64,000 nucleotides of DNA from Shinella kummerowiae (GCF_009827055.1 NZ_WUMK01000001.1:186001-250000); one strand, 5' to 3'. Positions 1 through 9,212 are shown, counted from the stretch's first letter. A program made the numbers and translations. Notes: a model not told the origin generated them from the letters alone.

Positions 1-489
1 ACCCGGAAGTTCCGGCGGCAGGCCGATGGCCGGCAGCATATGCACGGCAAGCCAGCCGGCCGCCCCCCAGAGCGCACCATTGGCAACGGTGATCGGGTGG
101 CCGGAAACCAGGCTGAAGCCCGCCAGCAGAAGCGCAAAGCCGGTGCCGGTGACGAGGTTGGCCAAAAGCGTACCCGAGAAGCGGCTCATGCCGAACATGA
201 TGCCACCTTCCTCGTGCGCCTCGCCCTCATGGGCATAGGCGACGGAGACCGGCGACAGGTACGATGCGACGTCGAGAAGCACGGCGCCGAACGAGGAATG
301 CTCCTGCGTCGTCGCAGCGCCACCCGTCGTGGGTGTCGTGCCGTCGGTTGCAGGTGCGGTTTCTTCGCCGCCCTCGAATTCTTCTGCATGAAGAATGAGC
401 GGCACGACTCGCGCCTCCTGGGCGGCCGTCATCAGCGCACCGGAGAACAGCCCGGCCACCAGGGCAGCCAGGAGATAACGAACGATCAT
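1..489 (-). CDS. cbtA: CbtA family cobalt transporter subunit, 3' end outside window
   Basis: The frame opens with ATG at 489 and stays open to the window edge (163 codons visible), so the gene is truncated by the edge. The product starts MIVRYLLAALVAGLFSGAL, a first membrane helix. A His/Glu-rich stretch (AHEGEAHEEGG) and further hydrophobic helices with Gly/Ala follow, as in CbtA, the multi-helix membrane protein predicted to take up cobalt in B12-using proteobacteria. It lies 11 bases downstream of cbtB in the same direction, the usual cbtBA order, behind a cobalamin riboswitch. Identification rests on N-terminal character plus context. Confidence 0.85.
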   Translation of the reverse strand, partial: MIVRYLLAALVAGLFSGALMTAAQEARVVPLILHAEEFEGGEETAPATDGTTPTTGGAATTQEHSSFGAVLLDVASYLSPVSVAYAHEGEAHEEGGIMFGMSRFSGTLLANLVTGTGFALLLAGFSLVSGHPITVANGALWGAAGWLAVHMLPAIGLPPELPG

Positions 490-500
490 GTCAAAACTCC

Positions 501-677
501 TTAGTGGCAGGGAAAGCCGTAGGAGTGACGCGTGTCGTGCGCCGTATCGTGCAGCACGGCCGAATTCGCGAGGCCAGCGCCGAATACGAGGAAGGCACCG
601 AGCAGCAGCGCAAAAACACCGGCAACAAGGCGGTCGTTTGCGGAAAGGGTAACAGAAGACGTAGTAGAAACAGCCAT
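501..677 (-). CDS. cbtB: CbtB, small cobalt transporter subunit
   Basis: A 58-residue protein with one central transmembrane helix (about residues 17-38). It ends with the His-containing tail HDTAHDTRHSYGFPCH, typical of CbtB, where C-terminal histidines are thought to bind cobalt. The start is chosen at ATG 677 because GGAGG lies just upstream; a longer frame to 791 would run into riboswitch sequence. First gene of the cbtBA operon. Expected to act in the inner membrane with CbtA and to be repressed when adenosylcobalamin is plentiful. Confidence 0.88.
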   Translation of the reverse strand: MAVSTTSSVTLSANDRLVAGVFALLLGAFLVFGAGLANSAVLHDTAHDTRHSYGFPCH

Positions 678-741
678 GACAACCTCCGTGCAGGCGTTGG
701 GGAAGTCCCTCCCCAGGTCGGGCGATATGCCCTCATCGGCT

Positions 742-1045
742 GGCAGGTCTCCTGGCTCGTGGCGTCCGGCGTTTTCACGCCTGCGGAACACTCTCGCCTT
801 CCCGGGTTATCAGCATCGCGAAAGGTGGACGATTCGTAGAAAAGAGGCGTCCGTGCCTTGGCTTATCGCGATGCCACCCAGTGGCTTTTCCGGTTGGTTT
901 TCTCGGTGCGGCCGGAGCACCATTGCCCCATATCCACACAAATCCTCCCCGCCGGATGAACGTTCCTCGCCACTCTACAGTCGCGGGGTCGGCCGTGATT
1001 GCAGCGCCCTATTTGGGTCCGCCGCGTCACATTCCCATTTACTCC
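742..1045 (-). promoter_or_regulatory. Cobalamin riboswitch upstream of cbtBA
   Basis: Read on the minus strand, this leader contains in order: GGGAAT near 1031-1036; CCCCGCGACTGTA at about 976-990; a GCCACTGGGTGGC segment near 870-890; GGGAAGGCG near 800; and a perfect B12 box AGCCAGGAGACCTGCC at 742-757. That is the standard order of conserved blocks in AdoCbl riboswitches. It lies 65 bases before the cbtB start, so AdoCbl binding would be expected to hide the cbtB ribosome-binding site or end transcription. Outer boundaries are approximate. It explains most of the gene-free stretch 678-1168. Confidence 0.9.
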
Positions 1046-1168
1046 CCGATCCGTTTCCGGATCCGGGAACCATCCAATACTGCGGATGATTATGCTTCCC
1101 GCCCCCTGGAGTCAATCGACCGGCAGCGCCATCACCTGTGCTGAAACCGCCGTCCGGCCGTCGCAATC

Positions 1169-3232
1169 TCAATAGCCGGGGATGATCACCATGCCGCCGC
1201 CATTGTTGTAGTAGCCGTCATCGCCATTGTAGCGCTCGTAGTAACCATCGACCGGGCCTTCCAGCACGTCGTAGTCCTGCTGATACTGACGCTGCTGGTA
1301 CTGGCGCTGTTGATATTGACGCTGGCGATTCTGGCGCGCCTGAGCATATTGCGCGGCCTGCCGGAGTTCGCGGAACTGCGCACGCGACAGGTAGCCGTCG
1401 GCCCGATAGCCGGACGAGCCCTGCCAGGACGCGATCGCCGAGCGGGTGCGCGGGCCGAACACGCCGTCCGCACCGTAGGTGTTAAAGCCGAGAATGCTCA
1501 GCCAGCGCTGCGCCTGAACGCGGGTCGAGCGCTGCATATAGGCTTCGCGCGGATCGATGACCGGCTCCTCGACCGTCTTGCGCTCGGTTTCCGTGGTCGC
1601 AGTCTCCTGCTTCGGCTTGGTTTCCTGCGTTTGCTGGCGCGCGGTATCGGCGAGCGTCGCAAGCCGTTCACGGGCGTCCGCGAGGAATCGGCCATTCGGA
1701 TAGATCCTCAGATAGTCACGGAACGCATCTGCCGAACCGTCGAGCACGGCTTCGCGGAAGATCTTCTCCTCGCGCTTCGCCGCATCGGCCGACTGCTCCA
1801 CCGCAAGGCCCCGGTCCTTCGTCTCAGTGCCCTGCGCTTCACCTTCGCGGGCCGCCGTCGCGGCGCCGTCGTCCTCAGCCTGCTTCTTTGCCGCCGCAGC
1901 CTCTTCAGCGCGTTTATTCGCCTCTTCGGCAAGACGAGCCGCTTCCGTGGCCTTCGCCTCGGCATCCGCCGCAGCCTTGGCGGCCTCGGCCTTCAGCTTC
2001 TCCACCTCGGCCGCCTTCTCTTCCGCGAGCTTGCGGGCAGCGGCCGCCTCTTCCTCGATCCGGGCCTTTTCAGCAGCAGCGGCCTTTTCAACCTCGACGC
2101 GCTTGGCCTCGGCCTCGCGACGGGCGGTGGCCTCTTCTTCGGCGCGCACCTTTTCCGCAGCCGCGGCCTCTTCGGCCTTCACGCGCTCAGCCTCGGCCTC
2201 CAGTCGCGCAGCCTCTTCCGCCTTTGCCTTGTCCGCGGCGGCCTGTGCCTCGGCCTTCAGACGCTCGGCCTCGGCCGACTTTTCATCGGCAAGCTTGCGG
2301 GCGGCAGCTTCCCTCTCATCCGCTTCCGCCTTCAGACGGGCCGCGTCCTCGGCGCGGGCCTTCTCAGCGGCCGCAGCCTCTGCCCTTGCCTTCTCCTCGG
2401 CCGCCGCTTTTTCCTCGGCGAGCTTTTGGGCGGCCGCTTCCTCTTCCGCCTTCTTCGCCTCGGCTTCGGCCTGCAAGCGCGCGGCTTCCGCTTCGGCCTT
2501 GGCCTTTTCCGCTTCGGCAACCTTGCGCGCTTCTTCTTCGGCCTGCTTCGCCTCGGCCTCGGCCTTCAGGCGCGCCGCTTCCGCGTCGGCTTTCGCCTTC
2601 TCCGCTTCGGCGACCTTGCGCGCTTCTTCTTCCGCCTGCTTCGCCTCGGCCTCCGCCTTCAGGCGTGCCGCTTCCGCGTCGGCTTTCGCCTTTTCCGCTT
2701 CGGCAACCTTGCGCGCTTCTTCTTCGGCCTGCTTCGCCTCGGCTTCCGCCTTCAGGCGTGCGGCTTCCGCATCGGCCTTGGCCTTTTCCGCGTCTGCAGC
2801 CTGCTGGGCTTCCGCCTCGGCCTTTTTGGCTTCGGCGGCTGCGCGTTCGGCTTCGTCGGCCTTCGCCTTTTCGGCCGCCGCCGCCTCGTCCGCCTTCGCC
2901 TTGGCACCGGCCTGCTCAGAATTCCCGGTTGCCGGCTTGACCTTCGTGCTGGCCTGCAATTCGGCGATGCGCAGGCGCGCCATCGAGGCGAAGGTGCCGT
3001 TCGGATATGTCTTCAGATATCCTTCGTACTGCGTGACGTCGCTGCCGGCGGAAACCTTCTGCCAGAGGGCGAATTCCTCCTCCCAGCGTTTTCCCGCACT
3101 CGTCGTTTCCTTGGCCGTCGTCTGCGCGAAAGCGATCACCGGCAGGCCAGAGAGCGACAGCCCGACAAGGCTTGCAAAGCCGCATCTCACCAGAACGGAG
3201 CGTGCGAGAGGTCCAGAACCCATATATCTCAC
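1169..3232 (-). CDS. Exported coiled-coil protein with C-terminal peptidoglycan-binding domain
   Basis: A 687-residue protein. It has a signal peptide (cleavage likely after AFA at residue 36) and a short tetratricopeptide-like module with YLKTYPNGTFASMARLRI (about 68-90). A very long Ala/Glu/Lys-rich charged helix follows (about 105-470). A second YLRIYPNGRF module (about 500-530) precedes a peptidoglycan-binding type 1 domain (about 575-625, with WLSILGFNTYGADGVFGPRTRSAI split over its core) and a Tyr/Gly-rich end. The helix holds four near-identical 31-residue repeats. Expected in the periplasm or anchored to the cell wall. A TolA-like spacer is a structural comparison only; function is unknown. 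Confidence 0.7.
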   Translation of the reverse strand: MRYMGSGPLARSVLVRCGFASLVGLSLSGLPVIAFAQTTAKETTSAGKRWEEEFALWQKVSAGSDVTQYEGYLKTYPNGTFASMARLRIAELQASTKVKPATGNSEQAGAKAKADEAAAAEKAKADEAERAAAEAKKAEAEAQQAADAEKAKADAEAARLKAEAEAKQAEEEARKVAEAEKAKADAEAARLKAEAEAKQAEEEARKVAEAEKAKADAEAARLKAEAEAKQAEEEARKVAEAEKAKAEAEAARLQAEAEAKKAEEEAAAQKLAEEKAAAEEKARAEAAAAEKARAEDAARLKAEADEREAAARKLADEKSAEAERLKAEAQAAADKAKAEEAARLEAEAERVKAEEAAAAEKVRAEEEATARREAEAKRVEVEKAAAAEKARIEEEAAAARKLAEEKAAEVEKLKAEAAKAAADAEAKATEAARLAEEANKRAEEAAAAKKQAEDDGAATAAREGEAQGTETKDRGLAVEQSADAAKREEKIFREAVLDGSADAFRDYLRIYPNGRFLADARERLATLADTARQQTQETKPKQETATTETERKTVEEPVIDPREAYMQRSTRVQAQRWLSILGFNTYGADGVFGPRTRSAIASWQGSSGYRADGYLSRAQFRELRQAAQYAQARQNRQRQYQQRQYQQRQYQQDYDVLEGPVDGYYERYNGDDGYYNNGGGMVIIPGY
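2426..2797 (-). repeat. Tandem 93-bp coding repeats (four copies)
   Basis: Residues about 146-269 of the coiled-coil protein are four consecutive 31-residue units of the pattern AEAEKAKADAEAARLKAEAE followed by AKQAEEEARKV. The middle units are almost identical at DNA level; the outer ones have a few substitutions. 93 bp is a whole number of codons, so copy gain or loss would keep the frame and only change helix length. Confidence 0.85.
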
Positions 3233-3370
3233 CCTTTCGGAGCGCGCGAAGGCTTAAAGCCCGATGACCGGGCGGATTTTCGTCAGTCCTCGCACCGAAT
3301 TCTGGCGCAACTTTGGTGCGGCAGACCGGTGGCGAAGGAACCCGATGGCTCTACGTTTCAGAAGGGTAGT

Positions 3371-4843
3371 TTAATCAGCGCCGCCTAAAAGGCCATCGAG
3401 CCAGGCGCGATCGAGAACCGCCTCCAGCTCCGCCGCGACACCATCCAACGCCTCGTCGACACTCCTGCGATAGTCGAACCCGCCGCCCGCGATGCCGAAA
3501 TCGGCAAGCAATTTGGCCCGGTAGGCGTCGCTGGAGAGGAGCCCGTGCAGGTAGGTGCCCATCACCCGGCCATCCGCCGAAACGGCACCATCGGCGCGCC
3601 CGTCGATACTGACCGAAGGGCGCAGCGTATCCGGCCCCGTCGTCTTGCCGAGATGGATTTCATAGCCTTCCAGCGGCACATCATATTGCAGCGAATGCGC
3701 CGTGCTGTTGCGCACGGTCTTTTCCGGCGCCATCTCCGTCTCGACCGCGAGCAGGCCAAGGCCTTCGACCTCCCGCTCATTGCCTTCGATGCCAAGCGGA
3801 TCGCTCACCCGGTGACCAAGCATCTGGTATCCGCCGCAAATGCCGATGACACGGCCACCGCGACGCATATGCAGGGCAAGGTCCCTGTCCCAGCCCGCGG
3901 CCCGAAAATCACCAAGGTCGGCGATCGTCGATTTCGAGCCGGGCAGCACGACGAGGCCGGCATCGGCCGGAATGGGTTCGCCGGGGCGCACGAAGACAAG
4001 ATCCACCTGCGGCTCGGCCTTGAGCGGATCGAGATCGTCGAAATTGGCAATGCGCGACAGGACGGGCACCGCCACTTTCAGCGCCCCCCCGCCCCCTTTG
4101 GCGAGACGCTCCAGCACGACGGAATCCTCCGCCGGCAATCGTGCCGCCTGCTTCAGCCAGGGCACGACGCCAAAACATGGCCAGCCGGTAAAGCGGTCAA
4201 TCTCGGCGATGCCGCTATCGAACAGCGTGACATCGCCGCGGAACTTGTTGATGAGATACCCGGTGACCATGCGACGGTCTTCCTCCGGCAGGATGGCGTG
4301 GGTGCCGACCAGCGAGGCGATGACGCCGCCGCGGTCTATGTCGCCGACCAGCACGACGGGCACGCCGGCGCGCGTCGCAAACCCCATATTGGCGATATCC
4401 CCTGCCCGGAGATTGATTTCCGCCGGCGAGCCCGCCCCCTCGACGACGACCAGGTCGGCGCCGGTAGATATCGTCTCGAAACTCTCCAGCACGGCGCCCA
4501 TCAATTTCGGTTTCAGCGCCTGGTAGTCCCGCCCCTTCGCCTGGCCAAACACCTTGCCCTGCACGATGATCTGGCTGCCGACATCGGATTGCGGCTTCAG
4601 CAGCACAGGGTTCATGTGCACGGAGGACGGCACGCGGGCGGCGAGCGATTGCAGCCATTGGGCGCGACCGATCTCGCCGCCATCGGCCGAAACGGCGGCA
4701 TTGTTGGACATGTTCTGCGGCTTGAAGGGACGCACCTTCAAGCCGCGATTTGCGGCGATGCGGCAAAGGCCCGCCACCAATACCGTTTTTCCGACATCCG
4801 AGCCGGTGCCCTGAAGCATGATCGTTCTTGTCATGCGCCTCAA
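3371..4843 (-). CDS. cobQ: Cobyric acid synthase CobQ
   Basis: 490 residues, the usual length for CobQ, the glutamine-dependent amidotransferase that amidates side chains b, d, e and g of adenosylcobyrinic acid a,c-diamide. The N-terminal synthetase domain starts with GTGSDVGKT (12-20), followed by KPQNMSNNA (41-49). The C-terminal glutamine amidotransferase domain has the nucleophile Cys336 in GICGGYQ and a catalytic-type His433 in YLHG. MTRTIM at residue 4 is an equally possible start. Placed on the same strand as the riboswitch-controlled cbtBA, it fits a local B12-supply theme for the corrinoid methyltransferases further along. Confidence 0.97.
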   Translation of the reverse strand: MRRMTRTIMLQGTGSDVGKTVLVAGLCRIAANRGLKVRPFKPQNMSNNAAVSADGGEIGRAQWLQSLAARVPSSVHMNPVLLKPQSDVGSQIIVQGKVFGQAKGRDYQALKPKLMGAVLESFETISTGADLVVVEGAGSPAEINLRAGDIANMGFATRAGVPVVLVGDIDRGGVIASLVGTHAILPEEDRRMVTGYLINKFRGDVTLFDSGIAEIDRFTGWPCFGVVPWLKQAARLPAEDSVVLERLAKGGGGALKVAVPVLSRIANFDDLDPLKAEPQVDLVFVRPGEPIPADAGLVVLPGSKSTIADLGDFRAAGWDRDLALHMRRGGRVIGICGGYQMLGHRVSDPLGIEGNEREVEGLGLLAVETEMAPEKTVRNSTAHSLQYDVPLEGYEIHLGKTTGPDTLRPSVSIDGRADGAVSADGRVMGTYLHGLLSSDAYRAKLLADFGIAGGGFDYRRSVDEALDGVAAELEAVLDRAWLDGLLGGAD

Positions 4844-5079
4844 CTAGCATTCACACCCGCCGCCGAAAAGCCCTGATTTACCGCAATTCCGCCCCAATTT
4901 CGCGCGGCGCGCAGATGCATTTTCGCAACAGCGCGCCATGCAATGCGGGCATGGCAGATTTGCTATTCATTTTGCGACATTTTGCGCCGTGAACGATCGT
5001 GACTTTCGGCCCGGACGCGCCTATATCCACGTCATCAAGCAGCCGGGGCATGTGGCTCCGGGTTTCAAGGACAAAGACA

Positions 5080-5223
5080 ATGCTGTTCATCTTCAGCAAG
5101 CCGAACTTCGTACAGATCGCCTGGAACGGCGAAGCCCCCAAGAGCCAGTCCCGCGTGCGCAACACCGTCATGGACGCGCCGCTCGGCCCGCTCGGCTTCA
5201 TCCGCACACGCTCCGTCGGCTAA
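5080..5223 (+). CDS. Small hypothetical protein, 47 residues
   Basis: A short frame starting MLFIFSKPNFVQIAWNGEAP and ending GPLGFIRTRSV-G. Support: a plausible purine-rich ribosome-binding region before the ATG (AAGGACAAAGACA), good codon use, and a clean intrinsic terminator 38 bases after the stop. No domain recognised. Longer upstream in-frame starts (4999) exist but read through non-coding-looking sequence. Probably a conserved small rhizobial protein, but that is inference. Confidence 0.5.
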   Translation: MLFIFSKPNFVQIAWNGEAPKSQSRVRNTVMDAPLGPLGFIRTRSVG

Positions 5224-5261
5224 CTTTCGAGCGCGACGTCAGGTCCGCTCGCATGCAGCGT

Positions 5262-5290
5262 CGCCTCTCTCCGGGAGGCGGCGTTTTTTA
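5262..5290 (+). terminator. Intrinsic terminator after the 47-residue ORF
   Basis: Perfect stem CGCCTC...GAGGCG (5262-5280) followed by GCG and a run of T (5284-5289). It ends a plus-strand transcript and supports the short gene at 5080-5223 being transcribed. Confidence 0.8.
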
Positions 5291-5986
5291 TTGCCTGTAC
5301 GCTGCCCCTGAAACGGCGAAAGCCGCGCATCCCTTTCGGTGATGCACGGCTTGCCAAAAAACGCATGGCGGCTTCCGACAAAAACGCATCGGAGCCCAGG
5401 CACCCCGGTACGCAATACCTTTCCGGAGCGGGCGGCGGTGTCCCCCGCCGTGATGAAAGCAATAGCGGCACATCCTTACCGGACCGTTATTGAGACCTTA
5501 AGCAAAGGTGAATCGCGATTTTTTTTGAAAAATTGCGAAATATTTTTCGGACGTCGGAAGCGACGCATTCGGAACAGGATATGTCCGCAATCAACGACCA
5601 TGCATCTTTCCTGATAAATCGGGCTGTGAACATTTGCCCGGATGCGAGCAAACGCCCAATTTTTCCACCGACAGGTTGCCGGATTTTCAGCACCTTACCC
5701 GCCCGGTACATCGTTTGCGACGCAGGAATGCCGCGCAGGAGGTTGATTTCTCTATGAGAACCCGTAGGCTGCTTCTTGTGACGCACGAGGATACATCGCC
5801 GGTGACAGGGTTCCGCCGGCAGATCAGAAAAAAGGCTCGGCGTCGTTGCAGCAGGGAGATTGGCTCGCCTCACCTGGCATCGAACCTCCATGGCTGCCGT
5901 AAAACTTTCGGGCAGACGGGACACCGCAGTAACCTGCGCTGCCTTCCGGGTTGATCGCTGCATCTAAGACTGGGAGGTCTTAATCT
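5291..5986. other. Gene-free leader region before the ABC transporter operon
   Basis: About 700 bases with no convincing gene; open frames here have poor codon use and no start signals. It holds a stem-loop at about 5321-5351 (GCCGCGCATC / GATGCACGGC), an AT-rich stretch at 5515-5560 that could carry a promoter, and, at the end, a Shine-Dalgarno sequence inside a perfect inverted repeat (5965-5982). Confidence 0.5.
5965..5982 (+). promoter_or_regulatory. Shine-Dalgarno sequence in a hairpin loop
   Basis: TAAGAC-TGGGAG-GTCTTA: the ribosome-binding site TGGGAG is the exact loop of a perfect 6-bp inverted repeat, ending 4 bases before the ATG at 5987. It could present or mask the site for the binding-protein gene, or be a protein-binding palindrome. 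Confidence 0.45.
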
Positions 5987-6985
5987 ATGAAGAAGCTCCT
6001 TGCTTCCACTATCCTCGCTGCCGGCCTCTATGGCTTTGCCGGTTCTGCCCAGGCGGCAGACTGCGGTGAAGTCTCGATTGCCGAAATGAACTGGGCCTCT
6101 GCCGGCGTTGCCGCGCATGTCGACAAGCTCATCCTCGAAAATGGCTATGGCTGCACCGTCACGCTGGTGACCGGCGACACCATGCCGACCTTCACCTCCA
6201 TGAACGAAAAGGGCGAACCGGACGTCGCGCCCGAAATGTGGGTGAACGCCGTGCGCACGCCGCTCGACGCGGCCATTGCCGAAGGTCGCCTGATCCAGCT
6301 CGCCCCCCTCCTCTCGGAAGGCGGCGTGGAAGGCTGGTGGGTGCCGAAATTCTTCGCCGACGCCCACCCGGACATCAAGACGGTGCAGGACGCGCTGAAA
6401 CATCCGGACCTCTTCCCCGCTCCGGAAGATGCCTCCAAGGGCGCTGTGCACAACTGCCCGTCGGGCTGGAACTGCCAGGTCTCGACCGCCAATCTCTACA
6501 AGGCGCTCAAGGCCGACGACATGAACTTCACACTCGTCGACACGGGCTCGGCCGCCGGCCTTGACGGCTCGATCGCCAATGCCTTCGAGAAGAAGGCCGG
6601 CTGGCTCGGTTACTACTGGGCACCGACCGCCATTCTCGGCAAGTACGAGATGACGCGCCTGTCCTTCGGTGTCGAGCACAACAAGGCCGACTGGGACGCC
6701 TGCACCGCCGTGCCGGACTGCCCGGAGCCGAAGGTCAACTCCTACCCGACTTCGGACGTCTTCACCGTGGTGACCAAATCCTTCTCCGAGAAGGCCGGCG
6801 TCGCCATGGACTACATGAAGACCCGCCAGTGGGACAACGGCACGGTCGGCAAGGTTCTCGCCTGGATGACCGACAACCAGGGCACCAACGAAGACGCCGC
6901 AAAGCACTTCCTGGAAACCTATCCGGAGATGTGGACCAAGTGGGTTGCTCCGGACGTTGCAGAGAAGGTCAAGGCCGCTCTCTAA
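5987..6985 (+). CDS. Quaternary-amine ABC transporter, periplasmic binding protein (OpuAC family)
   Basis: 332 residues with a signal peptide (cleavage after AQA, residue 23). The mature protein has the OpuAC fold features of choline/glycine betaine/proline betaine binding proteins: a Trp-rich ligand box (MNWASAG, EMWVNAV, EGWWVP, GYYWAPTA) and several paired cysteines (ADCGE, YGCTV, NCPSGWNCQ, DACTAVPDC). It is first in an operon with the permease and ATPase below. The exact substrate cannot be read from sequence; betaine-type compounds fit best given the betaine/C1 genes that follow. Confidence 0.9.
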   Translation: MKKLLASTILAAGLYGFAGSAQAADCGEVSIAEMNWASAGVAAHVDKLILENGYGCTVTLVTGDTMPTFTSMNEKGEPDVAPEMWVNAVRTPLDAAIAEGRLIQLAPLLSEGGVEGWWVPKFFADAHPDIKTVQDALKHPDLFPAPEDASKGAVHNCPSGWNCQVSTANLYKALKADDMNFTLVDTGSAAGLDGSIANAFEKKAGWLGYYWAPTAILGKYEMTRLSFGVEHNKADWDACTAVPDCPEPKVNSYPTSDVFTVVTKSFSEKAGVAMDYMKTRQWDNGTVGKVLAWMTDNQGTNEDAAKHFLETYPEMWTKWVAPDVAEKVKAAL

Positions 6986-6995
6986 CAAGCCTATC

Positions 6996-7021
6996 GCCGG
7001 CAGCCTTCCCCGGCTGCCGGC
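6996..7021 (+). promoter_or_regulatory. Stem-loop between binding-protein and permease genes
   Basis: Perfect 10-bp stem GCCGGCAGCC / GGCTGCCGGC with a 6-base loop, starting 10 bases after the stop codon and with no T-run. Such hairpins after binding-protein genes commonly stabilise the upstream mRNA so the binding protein is made in excess over the membrane parts; here that is inference. Confidence 0.6.
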
Positions 7022-7108
7022 CTCTCGCGACCTGAACGAGGGTGCTGGCATTTTGCCTGACGCCCGCCCAAGAAACTGCAGAGGTCGCAAACAGCACAGT
7101 ATCAAGCG

Positions 7109-7132
7109 GCAGTTCGTGCGAATACGAACTGC
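7109..7132. promoter_or_regulatory. Perfect 9-bp inverted repeat in the operon gap
   Basis: GCAGTTCGT-GCGAAT-ACGAACTGC, perfect arms, in the 258-base gap between the binding protein and the permease. Possible operator for an internal promoter, or a second RNA hairpin. No T-run follows. Confidence 0.5.
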
Positions 7133-7243
7133 AAGCCGGGAACCAGAACAAGAATATCCCTGTGCGCATCGTTCCGTTCGCAATTGCAAACTCGTTTTAT
7201 TGCGATGCGGGACAATAACTTCCGGTAGAAAGAGGGGAAAAGG

Positions 7244-8155
7244 ATGGCAGGCATATGCGAATTGTTGCCAGGCTTTCTATGCAAGTTTCCGGCCTTCAGT
7301 GACGCCAGCGTCCGCGGCGCACGAAAAGTCATCGACGACGGCTTCAAGGGCCTCGTCCGAGAATATGTCAACCTTATCGACGCAATGGTCCAGCCATTGC
7401 AATGGTTCCTGAACTATCTCGAGCGGCTGTTTGTCAGTTCACCTTGGCCGATCATCCTGATCATCATGGTGGCGATCGTCTATTTCGGCAGCCGAAACAT
7501 GAAGATTACCATCGGCACCGCGCTCTCCATGTTCGCCATCGGCCTTCTGGGTCTCTGGAACGACACGATGGTGACGCTTGCCATGGTGACGGTTTGTACG
7601 ATGATCGCGATCGTCGTCGGCATTCCGATCGGCATTCTCATGGCGCGCTCCGATCGCGTGCAGGGCATCATCAACCCGATCCTCGACGTGATGCAGACGA
7701 TGCCGAGCTTCGTCTATCTCATTCCCGTCGTCATGATCTTCGGCATCGGCAAGGTGCCGGGCCTGATCGCGGTCGTCATCTATGCCGTGCCGCCGATGAT
7801 CCGTCTCACCAATCTCGGCATCCGGCTTGTCGACAAGGAAGTGCTGGAAGCCGCCGACGCCTTCGGCTCCTCCGGCTGGCAGAAACTGAAGAACGTGCAG
7901 ATGCCGCTGGCCTTGCCCACCATCATGGCCGGCATCAACCAGACCATCATGATGTCGCTCGCCATGGTCGTCGTCGCCTCCATGGTCGGCGTCGGCGGTC
8001 TCGGCAAGAACGTGCTGCAGGCCATCAACAACCAGTTCTTCACGGTCGGGTTCCTCAATGGGTTCGCGCTCGTGGCCATCGCCATCATTTTCGACCGTAC
8101 GAGCCAGGCCTATGGCAAGCGGCTGCAGAAGCATTCGGAGGTAATTCATGGTTAG
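7244..8155 (+). CDS. Quaternary-amine ABC transporter permease (ProW/OpuAB family)
   Basis: 303 residues; about six membrane helices starting near residue 65. The binding-protein-dependent permease signature lies around residues 197-216 (EAADAFGSSGWQKLKNVQMP), the EAA loop that contacts the ATPase. The start ATG is preceded by AGAGGGGAAAAGG. An N-terminal non-membrane stretch of about 60 residues is typical of the ProW group. Its 3' end overlaps the ATPase start by 8 bases, so the two are translationally coupled. Confidence 0.93.
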   Translation: MAGICELLPGFLCKFPAFSDASVRGARKVIDDGFKGLVREYVNLIDAMVQPLQWFLNYLERLFVSSPWPIILIIMVAIVYFGSRNMKITIGTALSMFAIGLLGLWNDTMVTLAMVTVCTMIAIVVGIPIGILMARSDRVQGIINPILDVMQTMPSFVYLIPVVMIFGIGKVPGLIAVVIYAVPPMIRLTNLGIRLVDKEVLEAADAFGSSGWQKLKNVQMPLALPTIMAGINQTIMMSLAMVVVASMVGVGGLGKNVLQAINNQFFTVGFLNGFALVAIAIIFDRTSQAYGKRLQKHSEVIHG

Positions 8156-9191
8156 TCATGCAATCGAGGTCCGCAATCTTTACAAGATTTTCGGACCTCG
8201 CGGCGGCGACTATGTCGATCAAGTCAAGAACGGCCTCGGCAAGGCGGAACTGAACGAGAAATACGGCCACGTTCTCGGTCTGCGCGACATCAACATCTCC
8301 ATGCCGGCCGGCGGCATCATGGTGGTGATGGGTCTCTCCGGCTCCGGCAAGTCGACATTGATCCGCCATATCAACCGGCTGATCGACCCGACCGCCGGCG
8401 AAGTGCTCTATGACGGCGTTGACGTCTGCAAGATGAACGAGAACGATCTGCGCGAATTCCGCCGCCACAAGACGGCGATGGTGTTCCAGAAATTCGCGCT
8501 GCTGCCGCACCGCACGGTTCTGGAAAACACCGTCTACGGCTTGGAAATCCAGGGCGTCGGCCAGGAGGAGCGGGAGAAGCGCGCCAGGCAGTGGATCGCC
8601 CGTGTCGGTCTATCCGGCTTCGAGAACCACTACCCGAACCAGCTTTCGGGCGGCATGCAGCAGCGCGTGGGCCTTGCCCGGGCGCTGACCAACGACGCCG
8701 ACATCCTGCTGATGGACGAAGCCTATTCGGCGCTCGATCCGCTTATCCGCGTCGACATGCAGACCGTGCTTCTCGATCTCCAGAAGGAGCTCAAGAAGAC
8801 CGTCGTCTTCATCACGCACGATCTCGACGAGGCGCTGCGTCTCGGCGACAAGATCGCCATCCTGCGCGACGGCATGGTCGTGCAGCAGGGCACCGGCCAG
8901 GAAATCGTGCTGAACCCGGCGGACGAATACATCACCGCCTTCGTCAAGGAAGTGAATCGTGGCCGCGTCGTCAATGTCGAGACGATCATGGCGCCGCTGT
9001 CCGGCAACCCGGAAGGCATGCCGATCGCCAAGGGCACCGTGCTGGAAGTGGCCGCCCGCGCCATGACCGCGGTGAACCAGACACTCGCCCATGTCGTGGA
9101 CGAGACGGGCAAGCCCGTCGGCGCCATCAGCCTCAGCGCCATCATCTCCAGCATGGTGACGCCGACGAGCCACGAGGCGAAGGCGGCCTAA
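8148..9191 (+). CDS. Quaternary-amine ABC transporter ATPase (ProV/OpuAA family)
   Basis: 347 residues. Walker A GLSGSGKST (about 63-71), signature LSGGMQQR (about 166-173), Walker B ILLMDEAYSALD (about 186-197) and the switch ITHDLDEA (about 222-229). The part before Walker A has the ProV-type insertion. The C-terminal 90 residues resemble a reduced CBS-like regulatory region (final ISLSAIISSM). It energises uptake through the permease encoded immediately upstream. Last gene of the three-gene operon, followed by a strong hairpin. Confidence 0.94.
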   Translation: MVSHAIEVRNLYKIFGPRGGDYVDQVKNGLGKAELNEKYGHVLGLRDINISMPAGGIMVVMGLSGSGKSTLIRHINRLIDPTAGEVLYDGVDVCKMNENDLREFRRHKTAMVFQKFALLPHRTVLENTVYGLEIQGVGQEEREKRARQWIARVGLSGFENHYPNQLSGGMQQRVGLARALTNDADILLMDEAYSALDPLIRVDMQTVLLDLQKELKKTVVFITHDLDEALRLGDKIAILRDGMVVQQGTGQEIVLNPADEYITAFVKEVNRGRVVNVETIMAPLSGNPEGMPIAKGTVLEVAARAMTAVNQTLAHVVDETGKPVGAISLSAIISSMVTPTSHEAKAA

Positions 9192-9212
9192 AGTTCGATA
9201 TCATGCAATTGA

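Noticed and set aside
1310-3388. Plus-strand open frame of about 690 codons opposite the coiled-coil gene, and a Ser/Ala-rich one at 1827-3257.
   Set aside because: Artifacts of the low-complexity Ala/Glu/Lys coding repeat read on the opposite strand.
5487-5963. Minus-strand 158-codon open frame in the leader of the transporter operon.
   Set aside because: No ribosome-binding site, no recognisable domain and poor codon use; treated as non-coding.
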